Translations under genes and position numbers: made by a program
Notes under the pieces: generated by a model
Told to the model about the DNA's origin: nothing
Databases searched by the model: none
Seen by the model: the letters and a program-made list of their open reading frames with translations, nothing else
In this document: piece by piece, positions 1 to 5,722 of the stretch
Numbering within the stretch: position 1 is the first letter of the stretch
Layout of the letters: the number at the start of each line of letters is the position of its first letter
Assembly (NCBI GenBank): GCA_002293585.1
Contig: DBDM01000148.1
Coordinates: 1 to 5,750, forward strand
DNA from: Bacteroidales bacterium UBA932
GTDB taxonomy: Bacteria; Bacteroidota; Bacteroidia; Bacteroidales; UBA932
Direction of reading: 5' to 3'
DNA: 5,750 bases

Positions 1-332
1 CCAACTATTTTTTGCATCATTACCCAAAAAATAATACTGCCGGGCATAATACGCACAATCAATGCCGTATCATCATTCTCTATCGTGTACAAAATAGCTA
101 TTTTCTTATGATTAATGCGCCGGAGCGAATGTCCGTAACGAAGCTGCAATCCGCTATGCAAGTAGGGCGCTGTAGCGCCCGCATAATTGCGTAATCGTAT
201 AATCTCATTCCAGATTTCAGCAATATAGCGTTGAGCAGTAATTGGCGATTTGTATTCTTCTGCAATAACTATCATTAACTTATCTAAATCCTCCCATGCT
301 TCGTCAGATAACAATACATTATATTGCGTCAT
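1..332 (-). CDS. RelE/ParE-family toxin, 3' end outside the window (partial)
   Basis: I translated this frame by hand: it starts at ATG 332-330 and stays open to the window edge, giving 110 whole codons. It begins MTQYNVLLSDEAWEDL, continues with two amphipathic helices (about residues 10-50, including KSPITAQRYIAEI), then a basic beta segment (RYGHSLRRINHKK, about 65-77) and hydrophobic strands (IAILYTI, ALIVRIMPGSII). This order of helical hairpin, basic strand and Y-x-I/V-R-I strands is that of the ParE/RelE toxin fold. ParE toxins poison DNA gyrase and RelE toxins cut mRNA on the ribosome; the sequence does not say which applies here. Family members are usually about 95-105 aa and end near the motif at residues 94-101, so this copy has a short C-terminal extension or the stop lies just beyond position 1. 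The start overlaps the preceding small gene by 14 nt, as expected for a co-translated toxin-antitoxin pair. The region is AT-richer than its neighbours, which suggests acquisition. Family call fairly sure; specific target unknown. Confidence 0.8.
   Translation of the reverse strand, partial: MTQYNVLLSDEAWEDLDKLMIVIAEEYKSPITAQRYIAEIWNEIIRLRNYAGATAPYLHSGLQLRYGHSLRRINHKKIAILYTIENDDTALIVRIMPGSIIFWVMMQKIV
165..180. repeat. GC-rich 7-bp inverted repeat inside the toxin gene
   Basis: GGGCGCT (165-171), a 2-base centre, then AGCGCCC (174-180) form a perfect inverted repeat. It lies in an otherwise AT-rich gene; the 60-base line holding it is 60% G+C against 33-37% in the other four lines of the first 300 bases. 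It encodes part of AGATAPY in the toxin without breaking the frame. The GTAGGGCG...CGCCC form resembles the arms of REP-type palindromes, but only one copy is visible here. Confidence 0.5.
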
Positions 333-504
333 AGCCTACCCGGTAGATTTCCTTAAAGCGCTTGTTGATAAAAGCCTTTGCCTCATCTAAGGTATGCCCT
401 TTAATAACGTTACGTTCTGTAACAACAGCCTCATAGGGCACTACCGGGTCACAGGCTTTTTCAGCATCAGTAGCTGTAGCATTATATTCGTGTTTTTTAC
501 CCAT
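319..504 (-). CDS. Putative antitoxin of the RelE/ParE pair (61-aa hypothetical protein)
   Basis: The reading frame from ATG 504-502 encodes 61 residues starting MGKKHEYNATATDAEK and ending RVGYDAI. A TTG two codons upstream (510-508) could extend it, but ATG is preferred because it falls exactly at the edge of the repeat spacer and has a GAGAGTTGAGA purine stretch before it. I recognise no ribbon-helix-helix, Xre or Phd domain. The C-terminal third (TLDEAKAFINKRFKEIYR) looks like a charged amphipathic helix, the kind of segment that often wraps around a toxin. The antitoxin role is inferred from its small size, its place immediately upstream of the toxin and the 14-nt overlap with it. It starts 28 nt after the sdhC stop with no visible terminator or promoter between, so it may be read from the sdhC transcript. 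It could be an unrelated small protein. Confidence 0.6.
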   Translation of the reverse strand: MGKKHEYNATATDAEKACDPVVPYEAVVTERNVIKGHTLDEAKAFINKRFKEIYRVGYDAI

Positions 505-532
505 TCTCAACTCTCAATTTTCAACTCTTAAC
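505..532 (-). repeat. Degenerate 7-bp tandem repeat, four units, spacer between sdhC and the antitoxin
   Basis: On the plus strand the units are TCTCAAC, TCTCAAT, TTTCAAC and TCTTAAC (505-511, 512-518, 519-525, 526-532). Read in the coding direction they are GTTAAGA, GTTGAAA, ATTGAGA and GTTGAGA. The array fills the whole interval between the sdhC stop (535-533) and the antitoxin ATG (504-502) with no base left over. Its last unit provides the purine-rich stretch in front of the antitoxin start, so it may act as a weak ribosome-binding region. Confidence 0.75.
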
Positions 533-1195
533 TCACTCTCCCATTCCCAGCAGGAAATACACCGGAACGGCGATGAAGGTCAGGGCTACGGCGGTGGCGT
601 AGATAAAACCTGCCCAGCGCAGGCGGATCATCCATTTATTGTTGTTCATACCGATGGTTTGAAAAGCGCTCCAAAAACCGTGCGTCAGGTGGAACCATAA
701 GGCGCCAATCCATACGATATACAGCACACTGTAAATAGTTTGGCGGAACAGTCCGGCAACCAGTCCGTAAGGGTCTTCATGGCCATGTTCGCCCATGAAG
801 GATGGCAACTGCATTTTTGCCCAAAAATGAGAGAGGTGCAAAGCCAGCACACCCAACACAATGATACCTAAGATAAACATATTGCGGGCTGCCCATGACG
901 AGGCCTGTCCCTTGTTGCTTACGGCATAACGTTCGGCGCCACGGGCCTTCATGTTGCCCCAGGTCAGGTAGACGGCATACATGATATGAATAAGGAAACC
1001 CAAGGCCAGTACCGGCACCATTACCCTAATAAGCGGGTTGGTATCCATGAAATGACAGGCTTCATTGTAAGCCTCACGCCCCACCAGCAGTAAGGCGTTT
1101 ACGCCGGCGTGAACTACTAAAAAGACCATCAAAAACAAGCCACTGAGACTCATTACTAATTTTTTTCCGATAGATGAAGCGAAAATGTTTGCCAT
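533..1195 (-). CDS. sdhC: Succinate dehydrogenase / fumarate reductase cytochrome b subunit
   Basis: This 220-aa integral membrane protein anchors the SdhA/SdhB catalytic subunits and passes electrons between succinate and menaquinone. Five hydrophobic segments are visible at about residues 13-36, 55-78, 103-126, 152-175 and 192-217, as in the single-subunit, di-heme (type B) anchors of Bacillus and Wolinella. Histidines suited to bind the two b hemes are H29 (VVHAGVN), H70 (FLIHIMY), H120 or H123 (ALHLSH) and H169 or H172 (FHLTHGFW), one set in each of the first four helices. The N-terminus MANIFASSIGKKLVMSLSGL is typical of the Bacteroidota family, and the length is full. A His-rich loop (EHGHED, 136-141) joins helices 3 and 4. 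The gene has its own promoter and a leader of about 20 nt. sdhA and sdhB normally follow sdhC in this phylum, but here a toxin-antitoxin-like pair comes next and the catalytic subunits are not in view. Confidence 0.95.
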   Translation of the reverse strand: MANIFASSIGKKLVMSLSGLFLMVFLVVHAGVNALLLVGREAYNEACHFMDTNPLIRVMVPVLALGFLIHIMYAVYLTWGNMKARGAERYAVSNKGQASSWAARNMFILGIIVLGVLALHLSHFWAKMQLPSFMGEHGHEDPYGLVAGLFRQTIYSVLYIVWIGALWFHLTHGFWSAFQTIGMNNNKWMIRLRWAGFIYATAVALTFIAVPVYFLLGMGE

Positions 1196-1219
1196 AAAAT
1201 GTTATTCAAGTTTAATCTA

Positions 1220-1251
1220 CAAAAATACTAAGAAAATTACGAATTACCAAT
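1220..1251 (-). promoter_or_regulatory. Predicted Bacteroidota-type promoter of sdhC
   Basis: Read on the minus strand, TATTTTTG (1227-1220) matches the Bacteroidota -7 consensus TAnnTTTG exactly. An ATTG (1251-1248), resembling the -33 TTTG/TTG element, lies 20 nt upstream, which is within the usual spacing. Transcription would start at about 1213-1215, leaving a short leader before the ATG at 1195. The -33 element lies inside the heptamer repeat and is formed by its one variant unit. No Shine-Dalgarno sequence is evident before the ATG; the leader is A/T-rich (ACATTTT just upstream). Confidence 0.6.
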
Positions 1252-1261
1252 TACGAATTAC
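1234..1261 (-). repeat. 7-bp tandem repeat (AATTAC core), four units, upstream of sdhC
   Basis: The plus-strand units are AAATTAC (1234-1240), GAATTAC (1241-1247), CAATTAC (1248-1254) and GAATTAC (1255-1261), followed by a decayed fifth unit GAAATGA. Only the first base of each unit varies. The array occupies the middle of the 81-nt interval between the DUF4837 gene and sdhC and overlaps the likely -33 region of the sdhC promoter. Apart from this array and the promoter, I see no hairpin terminator in the interval. Confidence 0.85.
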
Positions 1262-1276
1262 GAAATGATTGTTATC

Positions 1277-2266
1277 TTATTGATTCTCTTTCCATTCAAA
1301 AGAGTAAATAATGGATTCCACCTGGCGCAGGACATTGCGTTTTTCACCGCTGGGGTTGTATACAAAAGCTTCCAGTACAATAACATTTTTTCCCGCTGGG
1401 TCTAAGAACGAATGACTGATAAAGGGTCCGCCCATATAATCATTTTCCAGTTCCCATAAACCGCGGGTTTCAACAAAATGTATGTTGTTGTATAAAACGT
1501 TGCGCGATAAGGTAGGGAGGAAGGTGGACGTGGTCATATAGCTGTTTTCGGTGGGACCGGGGACTTCCTGTTGCAGTTTGGCGTTGCGTCGTGCGATGAT
1601 GTTCGCATTACTGAAAGAAGTGCTGTCTTTGTAGGGATATTTGTAGATGAAAATGCCCAATTCCGCCTTTTGTATGCCATACTTTACCCACACAAAATCA
1701 TTGGTTTTTTTGAATAACACATAACCGTTGGGAAAGTACGGCGAGCCGCCGAATAGCCGGTTTACCGTGTCGCGAATAGATTTCTCTTCGTATTTTTTGG
1801 AGTTGGTAATAACCCTGTCGCGCTCGGCCTGTTCGAGTATGTGCAGCACGCGCTCCTGCTCCCGTTGAATGAGCTGCAGGATTTCCGCACTGTTGGCGCC
1901 GTTGATGCGGACAACGGTTTGCGGCTGCGCCCAAATGTCGTGCCTTACCACAATGCGCGCGGGAATAGTGTCGGCGGTGACTTGTACGAAAATCAAATTG
2001 CGGTGTATTTCAAAAATATTATTGAAGGCCGTGGAAGGAATGTCAATGATATTGAACATACGTTCTAATTGCGGGAGGGCGGGATATACCGGCGCCAGCA
2101 GGGCCCTCACTTCTTTGATGAAAGAGGTGTCGTGGAGGACTTTATCGTACACCACGATAACTTCTCCCGCTTTTCCGCTGACGGCGCTTTTCAGTTGCGG
2201 CCCGTTCTCGCAGGCTATCATACCGGCCAATGCAAGGCTGATCAATAAAAAATAAATCGTTTTCAT
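1277..2266 (-). CDS. DUF4837 family lipoprotein
   Basis: This 329-aa protein starts with a short basic/hydrophobic signal peptide and a lipobox-like GMIAC, which puts the lipidated cysteine at residue 19. That predicts a protein exported and anchored to a membrane, often the outer one in this phylum. The mature part has features I associate with DUF4837: GKAGEVIVVYDK (31-42), RNLIFVQV (89-96), WAQPQTVVRI (112-121), FPNGYVLFKKTNDFVWV (178-194), VPGPTENSYM (235-244) and ETRGLWELENDYMGGPF (266-282), with a C-terminal RQVESIIYSFEW. The family is largely confined to Bacteroidota and has no established biochemical role. Residues about 122-165 are rich in E, Q and R and may form a helical arm. It starts 48 nt after rseP with no recognisable promoter or terminator between them, so I infer that it is co-transcribed with the rseP cluster and acts in the envelope. 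Confidence 0.88.
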   Translation of the reverse strand: MKTIYFLLISLALAGMIACENGPQLKSAVSGKAGEVIVVYDKVLHDTSFIKEVRALLAPVYPALPQLERMFNIIDIPSTAFNNIFEIHRNLIFVQVTADTIPARIVVRHDIWAQPQTVVRINGANSAEILQLIQREQERVLHILEQAERDRVITNSKKYEEKSIRDTVNRLFGGSPYFPNGYVLFKKTNDFVWVKYGIQKAELGIFIYKYPYKDSTSFSNANIIARRNAKLQQEVPGPTENSYMTTSTFLPTLSRNVLYNNIHFVETRGLWELENDYMGGPFISHSFLDPAGKNVIVLEAFVYNPSGEKRNVLRQVESIIYSFEWKENQ

Positions 2267-2314
2267 AATCTTGTTTTTATTAAAGATGCACGGAGCATGA
2301 AGATTCCATAAAAA

Positions 2315-3694
2315 TTAATTAAATAATCTGTAAATGTCATTCCCAAAGGCTAATAGCATGATGGCGATGAGGAAGAGAAAGCCTACCATTTGGGCATGTT
2401 CCAAAAATTTATCGCTGGGCTTGCGGCGTGTGATCATCTCGTAGCACACGAACAACGTGTGACCACCGTCGAGGCCGGGGATGGGCAGTATGTTGAGCAC
2501 TGCCAGCATGATGGACAGGAAGGCTGTGATGCTCCAAAAGGCCTGCCAGTCCCAGTTCCCGGGAAAAATTTTACCGATAGTAATGAAACTTCCCACGGAT
2601 TTGTAAGCTTCGGTTTTCGGACTGAAAATAAGTTTCAGCTGGCTAATGTAATTATCCACGGTCTTATAACCTTTCACTGCCCCGGCAGGAATGGCTGCCA
2701 ACAGCGAATAACGGTGTACCGTGATGTTGAAATCATCAATCGGGTCGGCGGGCATTACGCCTATCTTCCCTTCGTTGTTAACTTGTAACGGCAGTTGTAG
2801 CAGTGAATCGCCGCGCCGTATACCGGCCACAACAGTTTGATCGCGGTGTTTTTTCAGCAGAGATTGGATGTCTTGCAGGATAATCGCTGCACTGTCGTTC
2901 ACGGAGATAATGCGGTCGCCGGCCAGCAGTCCCGCATGTGCGTTGTGCGAAGTGTCGGGAACATTATCCACGATGAAGGGAATGCGCAGGTCGAACATTC
3001 TCGTTTGCAGCATGGCCGGGAAATATTGCTGGTCGATATCGAAGCTGAGTGTGTCGGTTCCGCGCAACACCGTAGCGGTTTTTGACTGTTGGTGCACCAT
3101 CACCGATTGCAGTTCGTTAAAGCGTTCCACCGGTTCGCCGTCGAAGGCTAATATTTTATCGCCGTTGCGGAACCCGAGTTCCAGGGCGAGTTCACTGCAT
3201 TCCACTCCGTAGCGGACGTCTTTGTTGGCCAAATAACTGTCGCCCCAAATGTAAAGCATGCCGGCATAAATGAAAACGGCGAGGAGCAGGTTGTTCAGCA
3301 CGCCGCCTACCAATACCCAGAAACGTTGATACGGCGGTTTGGAGCGATACTCCCAGGGTTTGGGTTCCTGCCTCATCTGCTCTTTATCCATTGATTCGTC
3401 GATCATGCCCGATATTTTGCAGTAGCCGCCGAGTGGCAACCACCCGATGCCGAATTCGGTATGTTCGGGATGTGCTTTCCAGCTCTCCGGAACTTGTGGG
3501 GAAAAGAAGGAAAATTGCCATTTCCCGTCAATTTTTTTAGCCCTCAGCAGGGAAAAAGAAGGATTGAAGAACAGGTAAAACTTGTCGACCCGCATTTTGT
3601 AGAAGCGCGCCCAGCAGAAATGTCCCAGTTCATGAATGATCACTAGTATCGACAGGGAAAGGATGAGTTGTATGATTTTTATGGCTATTTCCAT
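2315..3694 (-). CDS. rseP: Site-2 intramembrane zinc metalloprotease RseP (M50 family)
   Basis: The 459-aa protein cuts transmembrane segments of regulatory proteins such as anti-sigma factors, and in E. coli also clears leftover signal peptides. The HELGH zinc motif (residues 21-25) is in the first membrane helix. The third zinc ligand is D409 in NILPIPGLDGGH (401-412), the NxxPxPxLDGG signature near the C-terminus. Other hydrophobic segments lie at about 126-149, 385-404 and 436-452. Two PDZ domains sit between them, at about 158-215 (LGFRNGDKILAFDGEPV) and 240-305 (AGLLAGDRIISVND). The GGYCKISGMIDESMDKE stretch (89-105) is typical of Bacteroidota RseP, and the length is normal. The start ATG is 3 nt after the dxr stop. 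No anti-sigma or sigma factor gene is in view, so its substrate here is unknown. Confidence 0.96.
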   Translation of the reverse strand: MEIAIKIIQLILSLSILVIIHELGHFCWARFYKMRVDKFYLFFNPSFSLLRAKKIDGKWQFSFFSPQVPESWKAHPEHTEFGIGWLPLGGYCKISGMIDESMDKEQMRQEPKPWEYRSKPPYQRFWVLVGGVLNNLLLAVFIYAGMLYIWGDSYLANKDVRYGVECSELALELGFRNGDKILAFDGEPVERFNELQSVMVHQQSKTATVLRGTDTLSFDIDQQYFPAMLQTRMFDLRIPFIVDNVPDTSHNAHAGLLAGDRIISVNDSAAIILQDIQSLLKKHRDQTVVAGIRRGDSLLQLPLQVNNEGKIGVMPADPIDDFNITVHRYSLLAAIPAGAVKGYKTVDNYISQLKLIFSPKTEAYKSVGSFITIGKIFPGNWDWQAFWSITAFLSIMLAVLNILPIPGLDGGHTLFVCYEMITRRKPSDKFLEHAQMVGFLFLIAIMLLAFGNDIYRLFN

Positions 3695-3697
3695 TGT

Positions 3698-4849
3698 TTA
3701 AATATTTTGTTGTGCAATAATTCTGGCTTCCGTATTGGTTTGCAGCAGGTCATTGAATGACGGCTGAGCGATGAATGCTATTTGCTGCATGGTTTTTTCG
3801 ATGATTACAGGGATGGCGGTGAACTTGATTTGGTCGTGAAGAAAAGCGTTGACCGCTACTTCGTTGGCCGCGTTCATGGCGCAGGCGATGTTCCCGCCGC
3901 GGTGCAGGGCTTCATAGGCCAGGGCTAGGCAGGGAAACTTATTGGTGTCGGGAGGCAGGAAATCCCAGCTTTTAGCGGTGCTGAAATCCACGCGCTCTCC
4001 GGGGAGCGGCAGGCGTTGGGGGAACCCCAGTGCATATTGTATGGGCAGCTTCATGTCGGGCAGTCCTAATTGGGCTTTGATGGCGCCGTCGGTGAATTGC
4101 ACCATGGAATGGACGATGGATTGAGGGTGCACCACCACGTCAATCTTTTCGGCGGGGAGGTTGAATAGCCAACAGGCTTCGATCACCTCCAGCCCTTTGT
4201 TCATCATGCCGGCCGAGTCGATGGTTACTTTGGCGCCCATTGTCCAGTTCGGATGCCGGAGGGCTTGTTCTTTGGTCACTTTCTCCAGCATTTCTGCAGG
4301 CGTGTGCAGGAAAGGGCCGCCGGAGGCCGTGAGGTAAATTTTTTCTATTTCGTTACGTTGTTCGCCTGTCAGGCATTGAAAGATGGCCGAATGTTCGGAG
4401 TCAATGGGGATCACGGCCGCCTTTTTGGCTACAGCCGTATCTACCACAATTTGTCCGCCGGCTACCAGTGTTTCTTTATTGGCTAAGGCCACTGTTTTTC
4501 CGGCGTTCAGCGCAGCTAACGTAGGCGCTAAGCCTGCGAAGCCCACCAGCGCCGATATTACCATGTGCGCAGTGTCCCACGCGGCTACTTCACTCAATGC
4601 TTTGCTGCCGGCATATACTTTGACAGGGTGGGCAGCCAGTGCTTCGGCCACTTCATTGTAGCGGCTTTCGTCGGCAATGACCACTGCGTTAGGTTGAAAT
4701 TCTACAGCTTGTCTGATGAGTAACGCAGCATTTTCATGCGCAGTCAGCACTTCGGCCTCGAACAGATCGGGATGCAGGCGCAGGATATCCAACGCCTGGG
4801 TACCTATTGACCCGGTAGAACCCAATATGCTGATGCGTTTTTTTGTCAT
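3698..4849 (-). CDS. dxr: 1-deoxy-D-xylulose 5-phosphate reductoisomerase
   Basis: This cytosolic enzyme converts DXP to 2-C-methyl-D-erythritol 4-phosphate using NADPH and a divalent metal, the first committed step of the MEP route to isoprenoids (menaquinone side chains, undecaprenyl phosphate). At 383 aa it is full length. The NADPH-binding loop GSTGSIG is at residues 10-16 and LANKETLV is at 122-129. The metal ligands appear as D150 and E152 (PIDSEHSA) and E221 (MNKGLE). W202 (HPNWTMG) corresponds to the Trp of the substrate-covering loop, and HPQSIVHSM (241-249) is the usual substrate-site motif. The residue after DSA in that motif region is Gly214, where E. coli has Thr. Gaps to the flanking genes are 3 nt on both sides, so translational coupling is likely. 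Pairing of dxr with rseP is common in many bacteria, where it is widely seen as co-expression of envelope supply genes. Confidence 0.97.
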   Translation of the reverse strand: MTKKRISILGSTGSIGTQALDILRLHPDLFEAEVLTAHENAALLIRQAVEFQPNAVVIADESRYNEVAEALAAHPVKVYAGSKALSEVAAWDTAHMVISALVGFAGLAPTLAALNAGKTVALANKETLVAGGQIVVDTAVAKKAAVIPIDSEHSAIFQCLTGEQRNEIEKIYLTASGGPFLHTPAEMLEKVTKEQALRHPNWTMGAKVTIDSAGMMNKGLEVIEACWLFNLPAEKIDVVVHPQSIVHSMVQFTDGAIKAQLGLPDMKLPIQYALGFPQRLPLPGERVDFSTAKSWDFLPPDTNKFPCLALAYEALHRGGNIACAMNAANEVAVNAFLHDQIKFTAIPVIIEKTMQQIAFIAQPSFNDLLQTNTEARIIAQQNI

Positions 4850-4852
4850 TGC

Positions 4853-5722
4853 TTAGAAAGTAATATGCTGTTGGGGGTCTACGGGAGCGCCGTCTATCCA
4901 CAACTCAAAGTGCAGGTGCGGGCCGGTGGACAATTCCCCGGAATTGCCTATGATGGCTACCGCTTCCCCGGCTTTCACCGTATCGCCTTGTTTTTTCAAC
5001 AGTTTGGCGCAGTGTTTGTATACCGATATCGTGTTGTTCTTATGTTGAATTTGAAGCACGTATCCCGTATCGCTTGTCCAGGCGGCCATTATCACTGTGC
5101 CTCCGAGCACCGACGAGATGACGGCATTGGGCGCCGTCACCACATCAATGGCGAAATGACTGCTTTTGGTGTTGAACGTATCGGTAATTACGCCTTTCAC
5201 CGGCGTGAAATAATGCACACCTGTCCCGTTGGCTTTTTTATTTTCCGTATTGTTGGCCGATGTGCTCAATTCCCGTTCTACCGCTAGGCGGAGCAACGAG
5301 TCTTCCTTGGAGTAAGGACTGATGATGCTTTTCCCCGAAATAGCCGAATCGTTTGCCGGCGAGGCGGGAAGCACCGTATCTTTACCGGAAATGATGAGAT
5401 TAAGGTTAGAAAGTTGTAACTCCCATTTATACATCATCACTTCCAGCGAGTCGGCACGCAAGGCATTTTGTACAATGTCGCGACGGGTCTTTTCGTCGGG
5501 ATAGCCGGGAATAAATTCACGTAAGGGCGTGAAAGCGATCATCACAATAACGAAAGCCACAATGGTTACAATAGCAACGTTAACCAGGATGACAGCTTCC
5601 AGGCCGGACAGCCTGATGTGCCATAACTGTTTATACGAAGCGTCATTGTAAACGGAGAAACGGTACTTGTGTTTCAGTACGCCTTTTTTCTTCGGTTCGT
5701 TATTGTTGTCTTCTTTCGCCAT
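4853..5722 (-). CDS. Membrane-anchored M23 family (LytM-type) metallopeptidase
   Basis: The 289-aa protein has a hydrophilic, Lys-rich N-terminus (MAKEDNNNEPKKKG), one membrane helix at about residues 42-64, a polar low-complexity stalk (about 75-165) and a C-terminal M23 domain (about 170-285). The catalytic set looks complete: H189 and D193 (HFAID), H237 (YKHC), and H269 with H271 (PHLHFE). Zinc would be held by H189, D193 and H271. GTV, GDTVKAGEAVAIIGNSG and GPHLHFELW are the usual core strands. The orientation suggests a periplasmic domain acting on peptidoglycan cross-bridges or stem peptides, although some members of this fold are non-enzymatic regulators. HFAID lacks the Gly of the more common HxGxD form, but no ligand is lost. 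The start codon overlaps the stop of an upstream frame (TAATG), and dxr follows after 3 nt. It is probably the second gene, or a later one, of the dxr-rseP transcript. Confidence 0.93.
   Translation of the reverse strand: MAKEDNNNEPKKKGVLKHKYRFSVYNDASYKQLWHIRLSGLEAVILVNVAIVTIVAFVIVMIAFTPLREFIPGYPDEKTRRDIVQNALRADSLEVMMYKWELQLSNLNLIISGKDTVLPASPANDSAISGKSIISPYSKEDSLLRLAVERELSTSANNTENKKANGTGVHYFTPVKGVITDTFNTKSSHFAIDVVTAPNAVISSVLGGTVIMAAWTSDTGYVLQIQHKNNTISVYKHCAKLLKKQGDTVKAGEAVAIIGNSGELSTGPHLHFELWIDGAPVDPQQHITF

Noticed and set aside
12..194. Plus-strand 60-aa open frame
   Set aside because: It lies antisense to the toxin gene, has no family-like sequence and no promoter, and is best explained as a shadow of that gene.
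1..332. Toxin gene treated as a pseudogene because it shows no stop in the window
   Set aside because: The frame is fully open with family-like sequence throughout; the missing stop is explained by the window edge.
336..346. Small palindrome CTACCCGGTAG at the end of the antitoxin gene, considered as an operator
   Set aside because: Five-base arms inside a coding sequence can easily arise by chance, and the site is downstream of where an operator would be expected.
505..532. CRISPR-like array
   Set aside because: The units are 7 bp and contiguous with no spacers, so this is a simple tandem repeat.
1698..2255. Three overlapping open frames within the DUF4837 gene (one minus strand, two plus strand)
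   Set aside because: All are out-of-frame or antisense readings of a convincing lipoprotein gene, with Arg/Ala/Cys-rich sequence typical of shadows.
2267..2314. Possible terminator or promoter between rseP and the DUF4837 gene
   Set aside because: Only a 4-bp ATGC/GCAT stem without a following T-run is present, and TAATTTTT lacks the final G of a -7 box. Read-through is more likely.
2390..3646. Four plus-strand open frames of 61-132 aa within rseP
   Set aside because: They are antisense to a gene with intact catalytic motifs and none resembles a protein family.
3942..5504. Five plus-strand open frames within dxr and the M23 gene
   Set aside because: They are antisense shadows of well-supported genes; the longest (140 aa) has no domain-like pattern.
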